Below are positions 1-9,607 of a stretch of DNA of 64,000 nt, in pieces. Each line of letters begins with the position of its first letter. Within the stretch, counting starts at the first letter, position 1. The stretch covers positions 3,472,001-3,536,000 of the forward strand of contig JACONQ010000004.1 of assembly GCA_014281115.1 (NCBI GenBank), in the 5' to 3' direction. The translations under genes were made by a program, and so were the position numbers. The DNA comes from Laburnicola sp. R22_1 (taxonomy: Eukaryota > Ascomycota > Dothideomycetes > Pleosporales > Didymosphaeriaceae). Under the pieces are notes generated by a model. The model was not told the origin of the DNA and did no database searches. It saw nothing but the letters and a program-made list of their open reading frames with translations.

Positions 1-319
1 GGGTCGCGGATATGTGGTGGAATACGAATTGGGCGACGCAAGGGAGTGTTGTGTCAAGATAGTAGTCTAAATGTTACGGCTCTTAACTTTTTCAGTCGTT
101 CAGTCACGTATGATCGAATTTATCACCCATAACATGGAAGGGACGTATAGAGCCTTCGAATTATGAATTCAAGCCACTGCCACATGTATCGCAATAACCC
201 CTAGATCAGCTTGAGCTGCCCTGTGACCTGCCACCAGGCCTTGACATCTGGATGAACAGACATCGAGCTTCGTGTGAAGTTTGTCATAATGGTTGTGTCG
301 ATGGCTCTTGGTGATCCGC
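1..319. other. intergenic, no gene seen
   Basis: This stretch lies 3' of the FKBP12 gene, which ends at 320 on the minus strand. No open frame resembles a known protein on either strand. It probably holds the FKBP12 3' UTR and ordinary intergenic DNA. Confidence 0.5.
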
Positions 320-972
320 TTAGTTAATCTTCTTGAGCTCCACCTCGCTTGGGATCGTTAGCAAAGTATAAAGGCGATTTCAGGAGGGCTCGACGCAGCT
401 TACAAGATCAGGTCCGCTACGGTAAAGTTAGCAAATGTTCTGCATGGCTACAACTATGTCCATTGGGACTTACAATTCGGCGGGATGAGGCCCGGGAACT
501 CCTGCGATCCGTACGCAAAATCGCTGGAGATGTCCAGTGTCGCCTTCTCGCCGAGCTTCATCTGCACGACACCTTCGTCCCAACCTGGTAGTCTATCGTC
601 AGTTGCTGCTTCTGCAGAACGTGCCGCACGGCCGTGCGTCCAGGTCAACCGGAGGGGGTCATCCACGAAGCAGCACTCACCTTTAATGACGCGGCCCACG
701 CCAATTGGGGTTTGGAAGGGTCCACGGCCCGGCTTGTCAGTGGAGTCGAAGACCTTGCCCTTGGAACCATCAGCCTGCTTGAGCCAACCAGTGTACAGCA
801 TCGTGACGGTGTCGCCCTGCTTCGGGGAAGGGCCGTTGCCCTCGGAGATGGTGGTCTTGGTGACGCCCATGTTGGATGCGGTCGAGTGAAAAGGAGAAGT
901 TTTGTGCGGTTGCAACGTGCAGGTGAGGTTGGAACGGGGGGTGCGTTTGAGGGTTTTGATGAGGAAGGACAT
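320..972 (-). CDS. FKBP12-type peptidyl-prolyl cis-trans isomerase, 4 exons
   Basis: FK506-binding prolyl isomerase that catalyses proline cis-trans isomerisation and is the usual target of FK506 and rapamycin. Exons on the minus strand are 972(or 870)-681, 584-474, 416-404 and 347-320. Exon 3 is only 13 nt, and joining it gives the normal C-terminus IFEVELKKIN. Ligand-pocket residues known from the family are present: Tyr in MLYTG, Phe-Asp in VFDST, Trp in KGWDEG, AYG, and Phe in LIFEVEL. The start at 870 (MGVTKTT) gives a canonical 113-aa cytosolic protein. An in-frame ATG at 972 adds 34 residues rich in Arg, Lys, Ser and Thr with no acidic residue, like a mitochondrial presequence. Family assignment is firm; which start is used is not. 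Confidence 0.93.
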
Positions 973-1261
973 GGATGGAGGGGCAGAGCGCGGGGTTGAT
1001 AAAGCTGTGCGGTACGAGGTAGAGAGGCTGGTGGGGTAGCTGATGCAAGGGGCACGTTGCCCGCGCTACGCCCTTGGACACGCAGATCGGTGCATGTTTG
1101 CGTGGCTGTGTAATAGTGTGTATGCAAGTGGGATGACGCTGGGCCTATAGGATTGATGGCGGATGGCGCAATATGCACAAGAACTCCGGCCCGCAGCAGG
1201 TTGGGATGCGCAAGCTGATGAGGCCGAGACAGATGCCGCTCAGCCTGGTTTCCAATGTTGT
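973..1261. promoter_or_regulatory. FKBP12 upstream region
   Basis: GC-balanced sequence between the FKBP12 start and the AT-rich island, so it should hold the FKBP12 promoter. Open frames here run through the gene in other frames and are not supported. The base composition changes abruptly at about 1262. Confidence 0.4.
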
Positions 1262-1297
1262 ACAATAGCGTTTTAATACCTCGTAGTGGGTATAGCT

Positions 1298-2884
1298 TGC
1301 ACCACCTATAATACTAAGTATAGAAATTCAGTTAATATATTTTTGCATTACTTTATTATTATTAAAAATCTTTTTTAAATTATTTACTAATTATTAGCTT
1401 TAGCTAAGTAAATTTAACTTAATTTAAAAGAAGAGTTATATATAAAAATATCAGTATTTATAATTTAACTTTAAAAATAAAATAGTAAGTACTTATATAT
1501 TAGTATAAGCATTCTTTTATACTATATATATAGTCGCATTATTTATTTAGTGTTAATTACCTTTTTAATATATTTTTAAATTGAGCCTACGTAGATTGGG
1601 ATAAAAAGACCGCTCTAGTCTAGCGCCTAAAAATACAATCTACTCCTAGTCTTCGCTAACGCGATAATAGTTTATAAGAATAGTTTATAAACTATACACT
1701 TTTAACTACTATTAATAATACTATTATATAGAACGCTAATAACGAAATTATTATTATTTTGTATATATTTTGTTACTACTACTATGTGCTAGGTACTAAG
1801 TTATAGTGCCTTCTATTTTACTTCTCTTTGTATATAGTACGAACTCGATCTTAGTTAGAATCTTCACACGATAAAGATCTTTAATAAACTATATACTTGT
1901 CTTCTAATTATCTATAAGCACTCTAACACCTATTAAAATTTACTTAAAGCGTATATAGTAAACTAAGCTTTATTATTACTATTATTAGCAACTATACTAT
2001 ATTTACGTGCTACTTACGCAGTATACTTACGTATTCTACTTATCTAACGCTATAATAACTATAAGAATTTAACGCATCTACGCAACACTCTCTTCTCCTA
2101 GTAACTTATTAATAAATATCTTCTTCTCTTTTCTCTTAATTCTACCCTCTATTACTACCTTTCTAACTAGTAGTAATATAAAAAACTATAGTAGGAACTC
2201 TATATATCTATTATTACTACTCTTATAGTTACTAATTTATTACTAGCCTAACTAGTACACTAAAACTATCATATATAGGGTAAGATACACCTACTTTCTA
2301 TTAATAATCTTATAGATAGAGTAATACTCTAGTATAGACCTAGTAATAGTAGTAAGTAAATAGATCTTTAGAGTGTACTTTTAAGTAGCCTTAATAGTAG
2401 TATTAGCATTAAAGCTTAGAAAGATAGTAGAAAATAAAGCGATAGTAATAGCAATAAAAGTCTTAAGGTTAATTTTAATATAGAGATAGAGTATTAGTGT
2501 ATCTATAGTGTATAAGCTTCTATCTAGTATATATTGCTTATAAGTAGTATATACACCTACTAATATAGTTATTACTTTTAGTAATATTTTTAGAAATAAT
2601 AGTAGAGAAGATAATAGTTATAGTGTTATAGCGCTAGCGCTATCTTATACCTTCTCCCTACTCTAAACTATAGTATAGTAATATAGCCTTACCTATAGTT
2701 TTGCATATAAATTTTTTTAGTTAGAGTGAGCGTGCTAAGTCTACTAAGCTCGCTTAGCTCGCTTATAACGCGCTAACCCCTTTTTATTAATACTTTAAAA
2801 CGCTTTTCTATATATATAATAGTAGAAGAAATATCTACTATTATTATAATATTTTATTAGAAACCCCTTAGTTGCAAAAAAAAA
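1298..2884. repeat. unidentified RIP-degraded repeat, left arm of island
   Basis: Very AT-rich sequence left of the Copia element. I can recognise no protein, LTR or terminal inverted repeat. It may be part of an older element into which the Copia and Fot1-like elements inserted, the rest being 9537-9605 and 11795-12145. That is inference from position only. Confidence 0.4.
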
Positions 2885-2889
2885 CCATA

Positions 2890-3069
2890 TATAAGATAGT
2901 AGAGATTATAGTAATTTATAGTAATATAAGTTGACTATAAGAAAAGAGGTGTCTTATTACTATGGAGGACCGAGGGCCTAAAGGTGTATGGGTAAGGCTA
3001 GGCATAAGATTATTCCGGTCGAGGTTATATAACTAAGGACTAACTATAAAGCCATACGGTAGTCTTACA
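2890..3069 (-). repeat. 3' LTR of the Copia element
   Basis: 180 bp, aligning without gaps to 9352-9531. By eye I count about 15 differences, of which 14 are transitions and one a transversion. This copy carries the T or A state at most of them, as expected if RIP, not random drift, separated the two LTRs. Confidence 0.92.
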
Positions 3070-3294
3070 CACCCTCTTTAGATTGTCAATAGTAGTAATC
3101 TAAGAGATACTAGGTTCTAAGTTAAAATAGATATGCGTAGTAATAAGAGATAAAGTTAAAATAGCGTAATAGGCAACAAACAACTTCCAACCTTAGTAAG
3201 AAGAAGAAAAAGGAGTCGTTAGCAGGTTCTTGTGTAGGCTTCTTACTATAAAAGTTACCCTAAAATACTATGATAACAGTGTAAGTAAGCTAAA

Positions 3295-4240
3295 AGGTAT
3301 TAGACCAGAGGGGCGCATAGCTATGTGCCTTATTAATATAGTGTTAAACCAGAGAGACGCGTGGCTATATGCCTTATTAATAGTGTAAAATATAGCAATT
3401 TGGTAGACTGTGAGTATAAGAACGGAGTAAGATTTATTAGTCACCTAAACCGCCAGAATAGGGTAAGACTAATAGGTTACCTAAGCCGTCTATATGTGGG
3501 TCAGCGTCTAAGTGTCCTTAGCATATAGCCTATAATAGTAGATTAGGTCTATTTTAATATAAAATTACTATAAGAAAGTAGTCTGCCCAGGCACTAGCGT
3601 AAATAATCGTAACTATTCTATATAGCTAGGCCAGCAAGTAAGGGCGTACCTTACAGGAGAGTCTAGTCTTAAAATAAGAAAAGGTAAGTCCTAGTCTAGT
3701 GCTAAGGTCTGCCCGTGTTCGTTATTAATATAAGCTGTCTTAATAACTCTAGTGTAATTAACTCTAGCGTAAGTGGGCGGAACCACTCTATATAGCTACG
3801 CCAGCACAAGGAGACAGAACTTCTTACTAATACCTAGACTTGTGCCTTAGGTGTGTAGGTACTAAGGAAACTAATCCGCAGGATAGGTAGCTAATCTACC
3901 TAGGTATAGACGGTTATTAGCTATTGTTAACTTCTTAATAGATAGTGCTCTGCGTTAGATATTAAGATTCTTCTCGCTAAATCCGTAATACAACACGTGT
4001 AAGGTCTTGTTACTATAAAATATAGGGAAAGTAGGGTACTAGAATAGAGTAGTACTTAGGGGCAATGTTAGACCAGAGGGGCGCGTGGCCATGTGCCTTA
4101 TTAACATATAGAGATAGAGGAGCATTAGACTAGAGAAGCGCGTAGCTATAGGCCTTATCAACATAGTAAAACACAGTAATTCTAGAGACTATGAGCGCAG
4201 AAACAGGGTGAGATTTATAGGTCACCTAAACCGCCAATAT
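3295..4240. repeat. Four dispersed copies of a ~40-bp repeat in the Copia 3' region
   Basis: Between the coding remnants and the 3' LTR, a unit like TTAGACCAGAGGGGCGCG followed by GCCTTATTAA occurs at about 3299, 3342, 4068 and 4128. The pairs sit in two larger similar blocks (about 3295-3455 and 4065-4235), each ending GTCACCTAAACCGCC. The sequence is non-coding as it stands. It looks like an internally duplicated 3' untranslated segment of the retrotransposon, with transition differences between copies. Confidence 0.7.
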
Positions 4241-4299
4241 TCTGCCATAAGGTCGCAGAGATAGAAGAGCTCGAAGACTCTACTTATTCACCTGTAATC

Positions 4300-7200
4300 T
4301 GCTTTAGAATAGACTTAAGTTGTAAGAGCTTTAACTATTCCTAATACTTCTATTTAGGTAGAAGTTTTGTAAAGCTGTTAGCGGACTAAGAGTTAGTTTT
4401 AATATAAGCGGAAGTAATAGTTCCTTATAGTGCCTATTCCCATAACTAATAGTAGTGTATATCCACGTGTTAAAAGGTTGTCTTTAGCTAAGGGGACTCT
4501 ATAACTAGTAGACGAATTGTCTATTTGTTATTATAGTATATAGAGGGTTGTTCCTTAAAGTCTAGGTAGAGATTATTAAAGATCCTAGACTACTAGTAGT
4601 ACTTAGTGTACCCTATAGAGAGTGAGATGAGTTCGGCTTTAGTAGTTAACTTAACAACATAGCGTTAGAGCGTTACTTTTTAGTTAATTAGACCGCTACA
4701 TAGGAAGAAGATGTAGCCTTATAAGGACTTACGAGTTGCCTTATAATTAGCGTAAGACGCGTTAGTTGCGCTATAGAAGTTAGTCTCTTTAGTATCTTTT
4801 TAATAGAGATGCAGAGTAGTGTAGTCTGTAGAGTAGTGTAGTCTGTAGAGTAGTGTAGTCTATAGAGTAGTGTAGTGCTAGGTCCTAGGAGTAATGCAGG
4901 TATGCAAGGCACTAATATACAGCTAATAAGTGTTTAGGGCTAGGGTTAGTAAGGAATTTAGCTAATTTTAAATAAGCTTTGGCGATATCTAAATGTGTAG
5001 CACTGGCGGCGTAGCTAATAGATCCAACTATCTAGGAGTAATAATAAGATGCGTCCTTATTCTTAGACTCTATTAATGGTACAAGCTCCTTAAAAGGTAG
5101 AGGTAAAGCAGGTGCCTTAGTTCAGAATAACTTTTAAGGTGCCAGGTATTTAGCGTAGATTTTCTAAATATAGTCACGTTATAACAACTAAAGATAACTA
5201 TTATCGCGGTCTCTATATATAGTAATACTATAGAAAGTAGAGGTCTCTTAGCCTTACAAGTTAGTAATTTTATACCATTTAACAAGCTTACCTTTAAAGG
5301 TATTAAGAAAGAATAAATAACCTAGAAGGGCCATAGTAATAATGTTATCCATATAAAAGAAGACAATAATATAGTCGTCTCTCTATAGATAGGGTGCGTT
5401 AAGTACTAGTAATAGACTAAAGCTCTTAAGTGTAGTTGTAAAGTCTTTGTACTAGAGTAGTAGTAATATCTTAAGGCCATAAAGGGCGCGATAAAGTTGC
5501 TAGTAGTGTCCGCTATTATAAAAACCTTCTAGTTAAAAGGTATAAATAGATTTAGGGAGTTTGGCGCTAGTAAAAGCATTAACAGCGTCGTATTAACATA
5601 TGTCTATATTAAAGTAGGCAGTAATTGCTATAAGAGCGCGAAATATTCGTATAGTAAGAGTAGCAGTATAGGTGTCACTCACAATAGTCTGCAAGTCTTC
5701 TCTCACAACAATTCTTACTTTAAACTTGGCTAGATAGCCTTAATTAAATTTATATGTAAAGACCTATATAAGTAATAAGACTTTAGTGCTTAAAGAAAGC
5801 TCTAAGAGCGGAATCTTAGTATATGTCTCCTTTCTAGCAATAGTATTTAGCTCCTTCTTTGCAGCTGCCATAAAGCCTTCTCTAAACTATATAGAGAGTT
5901 TTAGGACATTATTCTAAAATTAAGGCAGAGGCGAAAGCTAGTCTCTGTGGACTCGCCGTAATAGTGCAATTAATTAGAGCACTTTGTCTAGTAGTAAGGC
6001 TAACGCAAACGTGTTCTAATAAGTCTAAATAGTATTAGCAGCAGAATTTTGTATGCGTTTAGGCAACACATTAGTAGTTTAGAGATAGGTATTAGTTTTA
6101 TATTACTTTCTTTGCATAGAAGGTTCTATTAATATAGGTATAGAGAACGTAGAGGACTAAGAGAATATTAGCGGTGTAGCTAGTACTAACGTTAGCGGCG
6201 CGGAGGTCTAATTAACCATAGAAACTAGTAAAGGGTATGCATCTCTGCCACAGTGTATATTATAAGCTTGGCCTAATTTCTCGCCTGCGAGTAGGGTTTT
6301 AGTAGGAAGGATAGACAGCTTAGCGTCTTTATGTACTTTCTTATTAGAATCTTCCTACTTACTTTCTAATTCTTTAACCTTAATATTGTTAATGGCTTAA
6401 TCTAACTAAATGCCAAGTAGGCTCTCTTTATTAGTGGACCTAAAGAATAGTTCTTTATTAAAGGTAACATCTCTTATTTAAATAACCTTGCCTCTGTATC
6501 CGCGGAATATAGCTTTTAGTACCCATATATAATAGATATTGCGTAAGTCTACGCCTACTAAGTAACTAATAAGCGCTCTTAGGGAAAGCTTATCTATTTA
6601 GAAAATCTTCTTATAAAGGTAGTATGCTCTACATCTATAGATACGTAGATAAGCAATAGAGGGTAGTTTGTTATATGCAGCCTTAAATAGTGTAGTCTAG
6701 TTTAATAATTTAATAGAAGTCTAACTAAGTAGATATGCCGCATAGACGTACATCTCTTCGCACAGGTAAAGTAGAAGGTTAGACGTAGTCCTAAGTAATC
6801 AAGACATAATAATTAGCATCTTTCCTAACTATTCTATATGGCCTAATTGTTCTATAGTGTTAGGGGACTAGAGCTATATAGTAATGCCTTATTATTTGCA
6901 GTACTTAACTATACTAAAATTATTCTAAAACCTATAAGCTCTCTCTCTGTCTATTAGTATAAACACTAGGCTAGCATTATAGCGGCGTTTAATATGTCTG
7001 TTTATAAGTTTAAAGACTCTATCTAGAACATCTATAGATTAATTAGGTATGCTATATACTATATGCATCTTAGAGACAAAATAGTAACTATAAAAAATAT
7101 ACTAGTTGCCTATAAGAGATTCGGTATTAAGTATAATAATATCGATAGCAATAGCTTTAAATGCACGCGTAGGTTAGTGCTCTCTATTAAATCTCTATAA

Positions 7201-9108
7201 GATAATCTATAAAGCCTTATTAACTCTATATTGTTCGCATTCTTGTGTACTAGGGGGAGGAGATGTAAGCAAAGCTATGCTAGCAACATTATAACTTAGT
7301 TTCTCTATTAACTTAGCTCTAGTATAGTCTATTAAGACGTGTGCGTGAAGACCGAATAACATGCGGTTAGGTAGTAGTACTATAGAGAGTTTCTTATAGC
7401 TTCTTTTGTTAGTAAGCGCTAGGAAAGGTCTATTAGTATTGTCCTCTAGTAGTGCTAAGGGAGACCGTTAGTTCACTAGAACATAGTGGCCGCCTATAGG
7501 CTTAACTATTGCCTAGATAGAATTCTTAGTGCTATCCTTTATATACAGGCATTTACGTCCTAAGTTAAAGTAGATATCTTTTCCTCTAAGCCTTAAGAGC
7601 AATACTAGTAAGGTGATAAAACCTAGATATAAGGCAATATTCCTTAGTATAGTCCTTATAGGTCCACCTTATGTCTGGATTTTAATATCGCATTTACTCT
7701 ATACGGTAATTTCTACTAAGTCTTCTCTATAACTAATTCTTTTATCTAGTATTATAGAACAAATCTATATAAACTTATTAGGCTTATTATAGACGTGTAT
7801 ATCCAAACCACAATTAAGAATCTAAGAGTAACAGAATACTAAGGTTAGACGTTACTTATTACTTATTATAAGATATTTTATTATGTGTGCCTATTTGTAT
7901 TCTCTATTAGAGGCTTAGTCGCCAGCGTTTATATAACCCGTAGGTGTAACGCGATCTCGCTTTGCCTTTTCTCTTATTTGTATTTTATTAAGCAGCTTAG
8001 CCTGTCTAGTAACCTTACTATATTGTCGAATAGCTTTAACGCAAGCTAGGTCGATTTTAAACCTAGTTTCTTACAGCCAGGTGCAGATGTATAGACAAGC
8101 TCCCCATTATAAGTTACCTAGGTAGGCGTCGCCTTTGCTATAAGGATAAGGCTTTCTTTATAAACCACTAGCAATCTTAGTGTTAGTGCGCTTTCTATTA
8201 TTCTAAAGTCCTCTAACGTTATTTAAAGACGTTAAGCTACGGCTCTAATTTCTCGCATCTGCATAGTAAGAAGACTATGCTCTATTAAGCGCGGTATGGA
8301 CGGTGCCTTATATATTGCCCTTATTTAAGCTATATAGGTACGGCGTTGTTTAGTAGTATTAAATAAGCGCCGCGATAGATACCTCGTTAGGTATACTTAG
8401 TAGTAGTGTAGAGACTATAATAAGTTGTTCTAGTATAACAACAACGCCTGCGCGATTAATAATAGCTAGTATAGTGTAGACTATTAAAGCTAGTAGGTTA
8501 AGTTCTGCGTTAACATATACTAAACGGGCCTTATAAACTTTCTCGTTTATTACTACTGCAAACCCTAAATTAATAGCGTGAAAGACCTTAAGAAGATTAA
8601 GCTAGGGAGCGAAACCCTAGACAGCTGAAACCTTTAGTTCAATGGCCTTATTAAGATGAATTTGAAAGTTATTTATCTAGTCCTTAATTGACTAGCGATT
8701 AGGCGTATACTTCTTCGCCTTATTATATTAATAGTCTGCTTCTTTTTATTTTATAACTATTAGTTTTAAGTAGTTCTTATAAAGAAACCTAATTTATTCT
8801 GCAATAGTATAGTTAGTAGGCATAGAAATTAGTATATTATCCCTCACTATACTTATAATGTGGCTTTTAAGCTTGCTTAGCAATTTCTCGCGTTCTTATT
8901 TACGCTTATATTTCTCTTTCCACACTGCAATATTAAGATTTTTATTAGGGTCGAATTTAACATCTTCCAGCACCGCAAGGTTTGTAGCCTCTAGGTTAAC
9001 ATATTTTAGAATGCGTAGTATGCGCGCGATACGTTTAAAAACTGTGTACTATGGTTTAAAGTTGTCTATCCCTTTTAGTATAACTTTCTCGTCCTTTGGC
9101 GTTGCCAT
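4300..9108 (-). pseudogene. Degenerate Copia gag-pol
   Basis: Reading the minus strand, a gag-like N-terminus starts at 9108 with MATPKDEKVILKGIDNF, followed by heavily interrupted gag. Integrase remnants include RALISYLVGVD near 6545-6583. Reverse transcriptase remnants include KARLVVREDLQ near 5710, QYDAVNAFT-like sequence near 5600, ALYGLK near 5480 and FFYMDNI at about 5344-5361. The last is the catalytic YVDD box with both aspartate contexts altered (YMDN), consistent with G-to-A change. Stops are scattered throughout, so no functional polyprotein can be made. Confidence 0.88.
4811..4875. repeat. Short tandem repeat, ~18-bp unit
   Basis: Nearly four consecutive copies of GTAGAGTAGTGTAGTCT-like sequence lie inside the degraded Copia 3' coding part. 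The copies are almost identical while their surroundings are heavily mutated, so this looks like a late replication-slippage expansion. Confidence 0.7.
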
Positions 9109-9341
9109 CGTGACGCGTTTGCGATAACTTTTCGCGTGTTTGGCCACTAGTGTAGGCTTTTTATTATAATTTAGAGTCTTATAGTGTTTTTATAGTAATT
9201 TATAGTAACTGTAATAGTGGTTTTACGATGACTTTTCTTATTATTATTATAAAAACTCTGCTCTAGTCTATGCGAGCGATAATATGGCAGCAGGACTAAT
9301 TAGTAAGAAGTTTTAGAGGGTGTGCAATAAGCGTTATACTA

Positions 9342-9351
9342 GGCTCATAAC
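9342..9351 (-). other. Primer binding site, half initiator tRNA-Met
   Basis: On the plus strand GGCTCATAAC abuts the LTR at 9352. It equals the anticodon-arm segment of fungal initiator tRNA-Met, whose anticodon is CAU. Copia-type elements prime from an internally cleaved initiator tRNA, so the site fits both the superfamily and the minus orientation. Confidence 0.8.
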
Positions 9352-9531
9352 TATAAGATAGTAGAGATCATAGTAATTTATAGTAATATAGGTTAATTAT
9401 AAGAAAAGAGGTGTCTTATTACTATGGAGGACCGAGGGCCTAAAGGTGTATGGGTGAGGCTAGGCATAAGGTTATTCCGGCCGAGGTCATGTGACTAAGG
9501 ACCGACTATACAGCCATGCGGCAGTCTTACA
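9352..9531 (-). repeat. 5' LTR of the Copia element
   Basis: 180 bp, partner of 2890-3069. It keeps more C and G than the other copy, for example GTCATGTGACTAAGGACC near 9485-9502. It is followed by the 5-bp target duplication CCATA at 9532-9536. Confidence 0.92.
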
Positions 9532-9607
9532 CCATACTATATATATTAGGTAAAGAACTTACTATAACTTAGTTAAAAAATACTATTTAATAGTTTTTAT
9601 TAACATA

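Larger units (their letters stand above)
2890..9531 (-). mobile_element. Complete but RIP-inactivated Ty1/Copia LTR retrotransposon
   Basis: A 6642-bp element in minus orientation. Two 180-bp LTRs (2890-3069 and 9352-9531) begin TGTAAG and end CTTATA on the element strand, the latter probably CTTACA changed by RIP. The element is flanked by an exact 5-bp target duplication, CCATA, at 2885-2889 and 9532-9536. Just inside the 5' LTR, GGCTCATAAC at 9342-9351 matches the anticodon arm of initiator tRNA-Met, the half-tRNA primer typical of Copia elements. A purine run (AAGAGGGTG on the minus strand) lies just inside the 3' LTR. Remnants run gag, integrase, reverse transcriptase along the minus strand, which is Copia order. 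Every coding segment has many stops. Confidence 0.93.

Noticed and set aside
645..1265. Minus-strand frame of 206 codons over the FKBP12 gene
   Set aside because: It is another frame of the FKBP12 first exon and promoter; the FKBP frame has clear homology and consistent splice sites.
3295..4240. Paired blocks considered as LTRs of a second element nested in the Copia element
   Set aside because: The blocks lack TG...CA ends, target duplications and any coding remnant between them, and each is itself a pair of smaller units.
4688..4912. Minus-strand 74-codon frame
   Set aside because: It is created by the 18-bp tandem repeat within the degraded Copia 3' coding region.
9301..9351. Sequence TTTTAGAGGGTGTGCAATAA before the right LTR considered as part of the LTR
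   Set aside because: It has no counterpart beside the left LTR, and the exact 5-bp target duplications and primer site fix the LTR edge at 9352.
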